DNA of 23,638 nt from a virus. Position 1 is the stretch's first letter, and every line of letters starts with the position of its first letter. Below are positions 15,554 to 23,638 of this stretch, piece by piece. The DNA is taken from IMG/VR virus record IMGVR_UViG_3300033150_000277, positions 1-23,638 of that record. One strand, 5' to 3'. The notes under the pieces are model-generated. The model made no database searches. It worked only from the letters and a program-made list of their open reading frames with translations, and had not been told where the DNA came from. The position numbers and the translations under genes were made by a program.

Positions 15554-16062
15554 TTACTTAATAGTTTTATTAATTTATTTTTCAATTTAAAGGACACCTT
15601 TTTTTTACTTTCTACAAACTTATCGTAATCCTCATAACTGTCAGCTATTACTATCTTTTCAATCTCTTTCAAATCTCTAGTATTAGTAGGGTTATGGTGT
15701 ATGGTAATCCACACTAAATCTGTTAACGCTATTAAAGCTCTCTTTGTCCCTGGAGATGATATCATTGACAATGGACCCTCTAAAACCTCGCTAGTTTCCT
15801 CAGTAACAACTCTTACCTTGCCACTCATTAAAAAATTAGGGTGTTCATGTTTATGTATCTTACCTACCAATACCGTCCCTTTAGGGATAGATATTTCTCT
15901 TACATAGATGTTATCCGAAAAGGAATGTTTTAATGGGCAATTAATAGTGTCTCCAATAAAAACATTATCAATACCTTTTAAAAAATTACCAAAATTTTCT
16001 AATTCACTCCTAGTAACTCCGTTACTTTTCTTGATTTCGCTATGCTGAGTCTTTAAATCCAT
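15550..16062 (-). CDS. Cupin-fold virion-block protein
   Basis: This 170-aa protein has a cupin-like core. Strands precede KGTVLVGKIHKHEHPNF, with H70, H72 and H74 followed by G81 at the first cupin motif, and SSPGTKR (P104-G105) then H122 in the second. These residues could bind one metal ion. The last 16 residues form a basic amphipathic tail (KVSFKLKNKLIKLLSK). I chose ATG 16062; the same frame could open with GTG 16089, adding nine residues of low-quality sequence, but the ATG fits the genome's habit and sits about 20 bases downstream of a TATCTTTG element. Cupin-like proteins occur in phage structural clusters. Whether this one is enzymatic or a structural scaffold is not known. Confidence 0.7.
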   Translation of the reverse strand: MDLKTQHSEIKKSNGVTRSELENFGNFLKGIDNVFIGDTINCPLKHSFSDNIYVREISIPKGTVLVGKIHKHEHPNFLMSGKVRVVTEETSEVLEGPLSMISSPGTKRALIALTDLVWITIHHNPTNTRDLKEIEKIVIADSYEDYDKFVESKKKVSFKLKNKLIKLLSK

Positions 16063-16088
16063 AATAGTAGTAGTTACAACCTCCACCA

Positions 16089-16096
16089 CAAAGATA
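16089..16096 (-). promoter_or_regulatory. Candidate Bacteroidota -7 promoter element
   Basis: Read on the - strand this is TATCTTTG, a match to TAnnTTTG, in the 39-base gap between the 255-aa gene and the ATG at 16062. A start site a few bases downstream would give a leader of about 20 bases. No matching -33 TTTG is visible at normal spacing. It could provide extra transcription of the ejection-protein genes, or be a chance match in AT-rich DNA. Confidence 0.25.
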
Positions 16097-16101
16097 CTAA
16101 A

Positions 16102-16869
16102 TTAAGGGAAACTTTTGAATACTTCGCTAGAAATTGAGAATAATTCTACCTCACTAGTGCTATTATTTTCTAACAATGTTTCCATATAATACCCTCTAGC
16201 ACCATACGATTCTGCTTCGGCATTTTTTAAATACAATACATAATCACCAATTACTGGCGTTACAGAAGTTGGAGGAACTGGTGGTACAGCTAATGGATTA
16301 GGAAACATCTCAATAGAAGTATCTGTTAAGCCAGTTATAGTTCCGATTAATTCAATACCTGCATTATCTCTGTATAACTTATCACCAACAGCTACTATGC
16401 TACCTATATTAAAATTAAAAGTAAGGGTTATATTTCCAGGTGCCGCACCTGTAACGGTAAGGATATCTCCAATACCTTGTGCTGACATTAGGTCTAAGTC
16501 AGTGTTACCTGCTACTCGTCTAATATAGGTGTAGTAATCACCCTCCTTTAGTTGATACTGTGTAGAGTCCATGAAACCAGTGGACATATCTGTAGTAATA
16601 GTAGTGTCCCACGCAGAGTTACTATCTAATTGAATAGTTTTAAACATCTTGCTAGTTGTGGGGGTATCATTAAAAATAGGTGTAACAGTAGACTTATTTG
16701 GAGTTCCGTAGTAATTATTTCTATTATTGTTATTATAATGCTTCCACATATTACCACCATAAAATGTATAGAAATTACTATTCATACCTATCATCCACTC
16801 AGGTATATATGAGTGAAAGGATGTCCACCCTTTATTTGCTGGTGCGTATGTTATTGTTGCTTCTGCCAT
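16102..16869 (-). CDS. Tail structural protein (255 aa)
   Basis: This protein contains a pattern familiar from tail proteins of podovirus-like and T4-like phages: KGWTSFHSYIPEWMIGMNS, then YTFYGGNMWKHY, NNYYG and IFND (residues about 13-68). In many phages this segment lies within a larger tail protein. Here it stands alone, and the rest is beta-rich (strands around ILTVTGA, NITLTFNF, DYVLYLKNA), ending in SISSEVFKSFP. It is encoded 11 bases after the giant tail gene, suggesting that the two assemble together. No catalytic motif or membrane segment is visible. The ATG at 16869 has an AT-rich leader and begins with MAE, like the 582-aa gene. Confidence 0.7.
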   Translation of the reverse strand: MAEATITYAPANKGWTSFHSYIPEWMIGMNSNFYTFYGGNMWKHYNNNNRNNYYGTPNKSTVTPIFNDTPTTSKMFKTIQLDSNSAWDTTITTDMSTGFMDSTQYQLKEGDYYTYIRRVAGNTDLDLMSAQGIGDILTVTGAAPGNITLTFNFNIGSIVAVGDKLYRDNAGIELIGTITGLTDTSIEMFPNPLAVPPVPPTSVTPVIGDYVLYLKNAEAESYGARGYYMETLLENNSTSEVELFSISSEVFKSFP

Positions 16870-16880
16870 AATTTATATTT

Positions 16881-19800
16881 TTAAGGACACACTATCTTCT
16901 CTACTACCTGACCTACACTGTCAATTCGTATTACATTATTCTTAACCCCTGTCAATTCATCGGTTACATACCATAAGTATCCACCGTTGAATATACGCTG
17001 TTCACACTCACAGAAATGATATATAAAGTCATTTACTTCTGGATACTCTTTCTGTCCATCATGATAAAATATAGAGTAGGAAGGCGTAACAGCACACGCT
17101 AAACCACTAGTAGTTTCAGGACTCGCACTATCCATGTTAAATCTTCTATGAGTGGTACTAGGATTAATAGTTATAGTAATAGGTGTAGAAACACTAGTTC
17201 CAAAACAATTGGTTGCTGTTATGTTAAATGAATATACACCAGATTTAATAGTACTTCCACTTAATGTACCATTTAACGTATCGAATGATATTCCTGGAGG
17301 TAACACCTCTCCATCACATGTTCCTTTCAATGCAGATGTTCCTGTACCAGATACTAATACTGGAGCTGTTGTAGTACATATCTCTTGAACCTCATAAACA
17401 CTCACTGTATGTCGTGTAGTGTTTCCAGTAGTACAGTCGGTAGCTGTAAATACAGCACCATCAGTTCCACCATTTAATTCATAAGTGTCACATGTGGTAA
17501 CAATTGCCCAACTAATAGGATTGTTGGTTGCAGGGATATTTAATACTAGACCCTCACCTATCTCAAGCTCAATAGGGGGCTGAGTAATAACAGGCACGGC
17601 AACCTCAGTACATGATGAACAACTTCCTACCGCCTGAACTAACCCTCCCGTATCAATCACAGCATAATCTGTTGTAGGTGCAGGACCTATTCTATGGAAG
17701 GCATTATTACCATCATACGTATTTAATCCACTTAACTCATTATATACCACATCACCTACCGCTGGTAATGCAGCAGCCCCTGAGTGATACCTAGTATCTG
17801 GAGATGTAGTAGCTGCACAGACACTTGTTACTGTATCATCAGTAGTATCTATAGCAAATGATTGTAGCGTACTAGCTCCTGCTTGAGCTGTAAAAGCTCC
17901 TCCACCCTCAGCAATAACCTCTACCTCACCAGGAAGTAAATCATTTTTAAAGAAAGTAATATCTGTAAGAACAGCTACATTAATAGCTTGCCCCACTATT
18001 CTATTATTCCACTTAACATAAAAGCTGTTAACCCCTGAAGGTGTACATCTAATAGTTATATTCCCTCGCCTGTTAGTGTAGTCTACAATAGAATTAACCG
18101 TTCCACTAATAGATGCACTACTTGTAAGTGTAGCAGGTGGTGTAATATTATTTCTATAGTCATATATTAGATACAAGAACTTCTCCGTAGTTCTAGTAAA
18201 TGTAAATGACCCCTCATAGTTACTACCTACAATAGCAGGTACAGTAGCTGTGGATAGGGCTATTAATGTTTTTATATCCTCCTCTGTATACTCTACATTA
18301 GAAACTAAGTATCTTAAAGAATTTCCAAAATTAGGATTAAATGGTTTAATAGTAGAAGTACCTGTCAGTCCTGCTTTTAGTGTAACTGTATCTCCAGATG
18401 CAGGCATAGAATCTACACCTTCAAATGAATTAAAACTGTTATCTACCGCTAATGACCTAGGGGTAAAGGCTGTGTTATCAAAAACTATATCACCACCTGT
18501 AGTATTACTAGTGAAATCATATTGCTGATTAGAAACTAATCCACTATCCACACCATTATTAATTACCATTACTTTTCTAATAAGTCTGGTTTTTCCTGAT
18601 TGAGTAATAAGAAATGGATAACTTACACCACAAGCTGTAAATGCAATAGTAACTGTTCTGTTAGCACCTGTTCCATTAGCGGCAAAATCAACCGTTATAA
18701 TTTCTGAATCCTCTCCTGAATATGGAGATGCTTGACCATTAACTGTTACCCATGCACCTACCCAGGTTACTGTCCATTCTGTATTAGATGTTATATTAAA
18801 CGACTCCGTACTTGCACTACTACTTATATTAGGTCTAAATCCAAGGTCCGCATTAAAAATACACGGAGAAACTGGAGTATCATTATTAGCAAGTACATAT
18901 CTCTCTTTAAATGGGTCGATTGCTCCTATCTTTTGAGTGTTGGTATTAGATACAAATAAATCCTTAAAATAATCCCTCATACCCATAGAAGATATTTCAA
19001 ACATACCATTATTACTTAATCTCATTACAGCCCCTCGCCTAGCATCTGTAAAGTACATATCATTACCCCACGTAGCAAAACTCTCTGGGTTTTTACTTAT
19101 TCCATATTGACCTGTAAAGGTGATTTGTGTTCCTAATACCTGTGGTATAGATGCTATAGTACCACCACCTACTGCATCACTAAGTAAGTTTTTACCGTAT
19201 AATATTTTAGATACTTTATTCTCTTGAAAGGCTACTAAGTCGGTATCTCTAGCGTGTAGTTTTTGAATAGAACCAAAGAACTTATCTAAGTACTTAAAGT
19301 TAGCTAACGATAGATTAAACTCATTTAGGTTATTTATACCTGTGTTTTCTCTATATATACCACTATAGGTTATAGCTTCCTCTACTCGTTGTTGTTTATA
19401 ATCCTCTATAACAGAACTGGTTCTTGGGGAATACTTTAATGTAGGAGCATTAAAGTCACCACGTATTCTAAGTCCCTCTACACCATTACCAAAACAATAG
19501 GCATTATACATACTGTTTTCTGTGTCAGATGTAGTTGCCGAAGGTTTAGTTGAGGTATTTAAACTAACTACCGCTGGAGAATTTGATGTTAAGTTTTGAT
19601 TGGAAGACGCACCTAAGTTACCTTGGTGAGCCCCATTAATAATATCTAAAGTTTCACTCAGTTCGTAATAAATATCCGCAGGATTTTCTATAGGTAAGGT
19701 TTCGAAAACATTAGTATTTGTTTGTTGTATAATTTCAAACTTAACCGCTATATATCCTCTTTTATCTATAGGTCCTTGGTGAGGAGCCCCTGTTCCTCTA

Positions 19801-22460
19801 ATACCCATAAATACTGTTTTACCAGCAGTATACTCCGACCAGTTACTTGCGGTGTTTGGTGGAGGATTAGGACTGCCTGTAGTTTGAGCTAATTGATTAA
19901 AATTATCACCAGTTCCTGTTCCACTACCACCTTGTTTAACGCCAAATCCTCTTCTAAAGAAAACCTGAGAAAAACCCAAATCAGTACCGTCAGTATGTAA
20001 GTGTACAAAATCTCTATAAGCCCCACTTTCCCAAAACCACTCTTCTATATTAACATATTGTAATGGAGAGGTCCACTCTTGCCATTCCTGCCAATTATCT
20101 CCAGCACCAGTTGGACTTACACCTCCACTAGTACGTTGAACACCACTTACATTCTTTATTCGCATTCTTATTCTAGAACCAGCAGATATAGTCCTGTCAA
20201 TAGTAAATTTATTGGAAGCAGCAGCAGTTTGTGGGTAACTCACTGTTTCTCCTGTAGGTGTGGTAAACCAACTATTATGTCCTGGTACAATAGCCGCTTG
20301 TTGAGGAGTGTTGTTATCGTCCCAATTAATAAACTCATCAAAAATATTCTTCCAGTTTTTACAATGTACATTTACCACCCAATAATCTCCTATTTTATAA
20401 CCACTAGAAATAGGGAATTTTATTTTAAATATAATAGGAGGTAGGGGCGATAAATTAGTGTTACGTATCTCATTTCCATTCACCGCATCTATAGGTGTAT
20501 TTTCAGTTCCTTGACACCTTTGATATCCTGCGTCAGTAAAAACATCCCAATGAAAAGTATTAGCACCATCAATTACTATTTTATATCTAGCATCACTTAG
20601 CCACTGGTCGTGAGTTTCATTTTTACCATAATAATTCGTTCCACTAGTGAAAGGAATTAAATCTAATTCATAGTGAGTTGCAGAGTTTCCATAATAAACA
20701 GGGGTGTTTACAATAGATATTCTTTCCCTATTATTACCAGTAATATCAGGTTGTATATCTATCCAATCTCTCTCGGTAGAGAGGGGGTGATTAGTTCCGA
20801 TGGGATATTTACTCCAATGACTAGTGATATAATTTCTATTAAATACATCAGAACCATTAAATAAAGTGCTATCATCTACTTTTATCTTAAAATACAATCC
20901 TTCTGCTTGTGATTCCCCATTATCTAAAAAATCTTCAGGTTGACTTTGTATATCTAAAATTTTATATTGACTAATACTTTCAGTAGCCGTACCTTCAGCA
21001 CTCTTACAGATAATATAATCATTAATCTTTAATTTGTCTATATCTGACCTATTTATCCTAAACCACCTAAAAACTTCATCAATAAAGTAATATATAGGGA
21101 ATATATTATAGTAATCTCCCTTAGCTTGCTTAATAAATATTCTATATTTTTTAGCGAAAGCTGGGGCTTCATTATTTATAGATACCCTAATATCATTAGC
21201 AGTAAGTGAATTAGTAGGAGGAATATGAACCGTATTATTAGTAACATTAGATGTTAATACCGTAGTCATCCTACTGTAGTCATCTAAATAAACTAACCCT
21301 ATCTCATAATCTCTATCACTCCTAAATGTAGGAAGTGGTATGGAAGTTGGTAATGGTAAAGGTAATACTTCTAATTGATAATCTATATCTATAGGTGTTC
21401 CATTACTATCCGCTATATTATAAAACTGAACATAGTTTCCATAAGCAATTCTACTACCTATTAATTCTTGTGCTTTTGCTTTTAATGGAACATTATCAAA
21501 TAATCTAGTAATCTCATCTGGAGGTAATACCGTGTATATTTTATTATTATCAAATGTATTAGTAAACCTACCATTAGCATCAATACCTAAAGAAGGGTCA
21601 TTAATAATATTTTCAATTTTAAATGAATCAATAACATTAATATTAGTACTAGCTGTATCTCTAAAGAGTAATTGAATTTCTTTTATCCTAGGGTCTGGCA
21701 CCCATCCAGTCCCTGGATTAGAGCCGTTTATAAAATAATCTACATCTACCCTATTATATGTATTAACCATAGACTGAAAATCTCCTTCACCAAAATCATA
21801 ATTATATATCCCAGGTCTAAAAGCAGTGGATGAAAAGGGAGATATAGCACTATACTCATCATTCTCATACTTATACCTACAAGCAAACTGTAAAAATTTA
21901 TACCTTAAATTATCTTCTTGATTTGCTGTTATTGAGTTTTTTAAAGTAATTAAAGGAGAGTTTAACGGTGGTTTTACTATAACGGAAATATCATCCTCAA
22001 TAAAACCATTAAGAGCATAATATTTTTTTACATTTAATCTACGTGGAGGATTTAAATTATCGGTCCAGAATAATAAATCATCTATAATATTAACACCAGT
22101 TATTAAATAATTAGCATCAAACTTTAATACCCTACCTTTAGTATCTTTTAATAAAGTAGTGGTAATACTATTAATTTCATTATACTTTAGTACGTAATCA
22201 AAATCAGAATCTGTAACAAACCAATATATATTATTATTAGCCTCATCAGCAATTGCACCAATAGTTTTAGCACCTGTACCTGTAAATGTTTGATTACTAG
22301 CGTTGGTATTACCCTTGATATTCTCTAACGCCCCTACTCCTGCACCCTCAGATGCAGACACTTCAATATTCAACGCATCCCTATACTGACCGTCTGGAAT
22401 CAGACGTTCATCAAGGTCTTTGTTCATTATACCTTGTATAAAACTTTTAATTAACCTCAT
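16881..22460 (-). CDS. Giant tail protein, stabilization/muzzle-like, with BACON-like and Ig-like domains (1859 aa)
   Basis: This is probably a major distal tail component that carries receptor-binding modules. The N-terminus (SFIQGIMNKDLDERLIPDGQ) and a beta-propeller-like region (IYWFVTD, LLFWTDN) resemble the tail stabilization proteins of crAss-like and related phages. Around 1040-1150 come KLHARDTDLVAFQENKV and YFTDARRGAVMRLS, also typical of that family. Residues 1205-1289 form a BACON-like domain (W1229, W1237, ITQSG at the end). Residues about 1720-1765 match a He_PIG-type Ig domain (LPPGISFD, GTLSG, SFNITATN). Two related modules lie at about 1535-1616 and 1774-1859. No catalytic depolymerase motif was recognised. 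The start overlaps the preceding adaptor gene's stop in ATGA. Glycan binding is inferred from the BACON and Ig folds. Confidence 0.8.
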   Translation of the reverse strand: MRLIKSFIQGIMNKDLDERLIPDGQYRDALNIEVSASEGAGVGALENIKGNTNASNQTFTGTGAKTIGAIADEANNNIYWFVTDSDFDYVLKYNEINSITTTLLKDTKGRVLKFDANYLITGVNIIDDLLFWTDNLNPPRRLNVKKYYALNGFIEDDISVIVKPPLNSPLITLKNSITANQEDNLRYKFLQFACRYKYENDEYSAISPFSSTAFRPGIYNYDFGEGDFQSMVNTYNRVDVDYFINGSNPGTGWVPDPRIKEIQLLFRDTASTNINVIDSFKIENIINDPSLGIDANGRFTNTFDNNKIYTVLPPDEITRLFDNVPLKAKAQELIGSRIAYGNYVQFYNIADSNGTPIDIDYQLEVLPLPLPTSIPLPTFRSDRDYEIGLVYLDDYSRMTTVLTSNVTNNTVHIPPTNSLTANDIRVSINNEAPAFAKKYRIFIKQAKGDYYNIFPIYYFIDEVFRWFRINRSDIDKLKINDYIICKSAEGTATESISQYKILDIQSQPEDFLDNGESQAEGLYFKIKVDDSTLFNGSDVFNRNYITSHWSKYPIGTNHPLSTERDWIDIQPDITGNNRERISIVNTPVYYGNSATHYELDLIPFTSGTNYYGKNETHDQWLSDARYKIVIDGANTFHWDVFTDAGYQRCQGTENTPIDAVNGNEIRNTNLSPLPPIIFKIKFPISSGYKIGDYWVVNVHCKNWKNIFDEFINWDDNNTPQQAAIVPGHNSWFTTPTGETVSYPQTAAASNKFTIDRTISAGSRIRMRIKNVSGVQRTSGGVSPTGAGDNWQEWQEWTSPLQYVNIEEWFWESGAYRDFVHLHTDGTDLGFSQVFFRRGFGVKQGGSGTGTGDNFNQLAQTTGSPNPPPNTASNWSEYTAGKTVFMGIRGTGAPHQGPIDKRGYIAVKFEIIQQTNTNVFETLPIENPADIYYELSETLDIINGAHQGNLGASSNQNLTSNSPAVVSLNTSTKPSATTSDTENSMYNAYCFGNGVEGLRIRGDFNAPTLKYSPRTSSVIEDYKQQRVEEAITYSGIYRENTGINNLNEFNLSLANFKYLDKFFGSIQKLHARDTDLVAFQENKVSKILYGKNLLSDAVGGGTIASIPQVLGTQITFTGQYGISKNPESFATWGNDMYFTDARRGAVMRLSNNGMFEISSMGMRDYFKDLFVSNTNTQKIGAIDPFKERYVLANNDTPVSPCIFNADLGFRPNISSSASTESFNITSNTEWTVTWVGAWVTVNGQASPYSGEDSEIITVDFAANGTGANRTVTIAFTACGVSYPFLITQSGKTRLIRKVMVINNGVDSGLVSNQQYDFTSNTTGGDIVFDNTAFTPRSLAVDNSFNSFEGVDSMPASGDTVTLKAGLTGTSTIKPFNPNFGNSLRYLVSNVEYTEEDIKTLIALSTATVPAIVGSNYEGSFTFTRTTEKFLYLIYDYRNNITPPATLTSSASISGTVNSIVDYTNRRGNITIRCTPSGVNSFYVKWNNRIVGQAINVAVLTDITFFKNDLLPGEVEVIAEGGGAFTAQAGASTLQSFAIDTTDDTVTSVCAATTSPDTRYHSGAAALPAVGDVVYNELSGLNTYDGNNAFHRIGPAPTTDYAVIDTGGLVQAVGSCSSCTEVAVPVITQPPIELEIGEGLVLNIPATNNPISWAIVTTCDTYELNGGTDGAVFTATDCTTGNTTRHTVSVYEVQEICTTTAPVLVSGTGTSALKGTCDGEVLPPGISFDTLNGTLSGSTIKSGVYSFNITATNCFGTSVSTPITITINPSTTHRRFNMDSASPETTSGLACAVTPSYSIFYHDGQKEYPEVNDFIYHFCECEQRIFNGGYLWYVTDELTGVKNNVIRIDSVGQVVEKIVCP

Positions 22461-23377
22461 TTAATCCACTTATCTCTGCCCCTTAGAGTCATCAATAATC
22501 TTCCAGAGTGCATATTGCTTAATCTAATCTTAGCGTTTCTAAGTTTAGCCATTTTATCTTTCTTAGCTCTCCTTACTACATATTCCTGGGTATCTATCTT
22601 ATTATCTAAAATTGCCCATCTAATGTAGCTGTATATGTAGTCCTCTGCTAATTTATTAATTGTAACCGAATCATCGTTACCATTCTCCATACCATCAGAT
22701 ACATACTCTAGTACTATAGATTGAGCCTTAACACCTGAGCTAAAGTTAATAACACCTGCTTGTTTATTAATTCTAAAGCTGTCGTTTACATTAGCCTTAG
22801 ACGTATCTAATCCATAATCTCCACCTATTCCGTAACTAAAATACCAACAACCATCTACACACCATCCCCATTGTCCGTATCGTAGTCCATTTTCTAAGAA
22901 CTGTTGCTTAGGTAATCCTGCTAACCTATCTCGGTCTAGTTGAGATAATTCCTCCTCTAATACCTCTCCATTCTGGTCGAATAATAAATTACCATTATTA
23001 TCCTTTAGGTATTCATTAGCGTAGTTAATCTGACTATTTTCGTGTAAAGGAAATAATATACCATCCTTCTCTACTGATATACGTACATAGTTTACGTAGT
23101 CAGGAGGAAGAATAAACCTTAAGTCATCACCTACTGATTGCTGTAATACCTTTATGTTTCTTAATGCATCGTAGTTAATTTCTTGAATACCTCTCTTAGC
23201 GTGAAACAATACATTATATCTAGTAATATTATTAACCAACTTATCATCACCTACATACATTAACATAAAATTGTTAACAATATCTTTGAGTGATACATAT
23301 TGGTACTCTCCCCAATTTGCATTCTGAGGCACTGTACCTGAGTTGGTGTAGTATTGATAGTTAGTTATATATGCCAT
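22457..23377 (-). CDS. Adaptor/tail tubular ring protein (P22 gp4/crAss ring-like)
   Basis: This 306-aa protein has the features of portal-to-tail adaptor ring proteins of podoviruses. These are an N-terminal YVSLKDIVNNFM helix, the helical RYNVLFHAKRGIQEINYDA region, then LPPDYVNYVRISVEKDG, a variable insert, and a C-terminal half with GVINFSSG, IVLEYVSDGM, a helical NKLAEDYIYSYIRWAILD segment, and a basic tail RRAKKDKMAKLRNAKI. This pattern is shared by P22 gp4-like tail accessory factors and the tail tubular/ring proteins of crAss-like phages. It is followed directly by the giant tail protein (4-base overlap) and preceded by the partial connector gene (TAATG, 1-base overlap), as expected for neck components that assemble together. 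Confidence 0.78.
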   Translation of the reverse strand: MAYITNYQYYTNSGTVPQNANWGEYQYVSLKDIVNNFMLMYVGDDKLVNNITRYNVLFHAKRGIQEINYDALRNIKVLQQSVGDDLRFILPPDYVNYVRISVEKDGILFPLHENSQINYANEYLKDNNGNLLFDQNGEVLEEELSQLDRDRLAGLPKQQFLENGLRYGQWGWCVDGCWYFSYGIGGDYGLDTSKANVNDSFRINKQAGVINFSSGVKAQSIVLEYVSDGMENGNDDSVTINKLAEDYIYSYIRWAILDNKIDTQEYVVRRAKKDKMAKLRNAKIRLSNMHSGRLLMTLRGRDKWIK

Positions 23378-23638
23378 TATGTTTCTTTTTGGTCGTTAAT
23401 AGACTCTTCCTGTGCTGCAAAAGATGTTATACCTGGTTCTCTAATATTAACACCAGCATACTCCAATATCTTGAAAACAAGAGTATCTTGGTCTGAAAGA
23501 GGTAACTCAAAGTCTTGGTAGTCGGCAGCTGACTGATTAAATACAGGTGAGCCAGATACTGTATTATAGGTCCACTTAGGGTCAGATGGATAGCGTACAT
23601 ATAGAACATCGATGTTGTTTGTTATGGTTGATGGATAT
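23377..23638 (-). CDS. C-terminus of a connector/ring-type virion protein (truncated by window edge)
   Basis: On the - strand an open frame enters from the right edge and gives 86 residues before TAA at 23377-23379. It reads ...TNNIDVLYVRYPSDPKWTYN, then DYQDFELPLSDQDTLVFKIL and EYAGVNIREPG, ending QEESINDQKET. The pattern (I/V-Y-x-R-x-P, W-x-Y, DFELP, LV-KILE-AG) resembles the end of ring/connector proteins encoded next to the adaptor in crAss-like phages. Its stop shares one base with the next start (TAATG). The 5' end and full length lie outside the window, so the exact identity is uncertain. The 60-aa frame at 23427-23609 on the same strand is a shadow of this gene. Confidence 0.72.
   Translation of the reverse strand, partial: YPSTITNNIDVLYVRYPSDPKWTYNTVSGSPVFNQSAADYQDFELPLSDQDTLVFKILEYAGVNIREPGITSFAAQEESINDQKET

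Noticed and set aside
16089-16089. GTG at 16089 as the start of the cupin gene
   Set aside because: It adds nine residues (MVEVVTTTI) without family resemblance. ATG at 16062 gives a better N-terminus and lies downstream of a possible promoter element. The GTG start is not excluded.
20768-20783. Perfect hairpin CTCTCT-CGGT-AGAGAG as a possible terminator
   Set aside because: It is inside the 1859-aa coding frame, has no T-run on the - strand after the stem, and the frame continues far beyond it.
17152-20864. Several 60-121 codon + strand frames antisense to the giant tail gene
   Set aside because: They have no motifs, no plausible leaders, and biased compositions expected from reverse reading of a Thr/Asn/Ser-rich protein gene.
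23427-23609. A 60-codon - strand frame near the right edge
   Set aside because: It is a shifted frame over the truncated connector gene, is Leu/Ile/Tyr-rich without motifs, and would leave the TAATG junction to the adaptor gene unexplained.

Overview
The window looks like part of an AT-rich (about one-third G+C by eye), densely packed genome of a tailed, podovirus-like phage that probably infects Bacteroidota, perhaps a marine flavobacterium. The evidence is a replication module on one strand facing a virion module on the other, a BT4734/VirE-N-like primase-helicase, a BACON-like domain in a tail protein, starts without Shine-Dalgarno sequences, and a connector/tail gene set resembling the crAss-like and Cellulophaga podovirus lineages. 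The family assignments are recognised by eye from sequence patterns and have not been tested by database search.

Positions 1-6468 (+ strand) hold the replication/early block: a primase-SF3 helicase fusion, a small helical protein, two tiny membrane peptides with duplicated start regions, an SF2 helicase, a stand-alone VRR-NUC nuclease, several small unknown proteins, and a helix-turn-helix plus metallophosphoesterase protein. Most junctions overlap or abut. The one gap with visible structure is 5101-5174, which holds short repeats and stems. The block meets the opposite block tail-to-tail at 6465-6468, where the two stop codons share four bases and no terminator is visible.

Positions 23638 down to 6465 (- strand) hold the virion block, read from right to left: the C-terminus of a connector/tail protein (cut by the window edge), an adaptor-ring-like protein, a 1859-residue tail protein with BACON-like and Ig-like modules, a 255-residue tail structural protein, a cupin-fold protein, and then three genes of increasing size (249, 582 and 2189 aa). 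By order, size and composition these three recall the T7 gp14-gp15-gp16 ejection proteins. The 2189-residue protein carries a candidate ADP-ribosyltransferase-like domain between acidic linkers that form an in-frame direct repeat.

Three corrections to naive ORF calling matter. The SF2 helicase most likely starts at 2893, behind a hidden 37-aa membrane peptide. The cupin gene probably starts at ATG 16062, not GTG 16089. The leftmost-transcribed virion gene is an open frame ending at 23377 and running off the window; the 60-aa frame at 23427-23609 is a shadow. There is no RNA gene, CRISPR array, insertion sequence or integrase that I can support, and no gene-free stretch longer than 300 bases.
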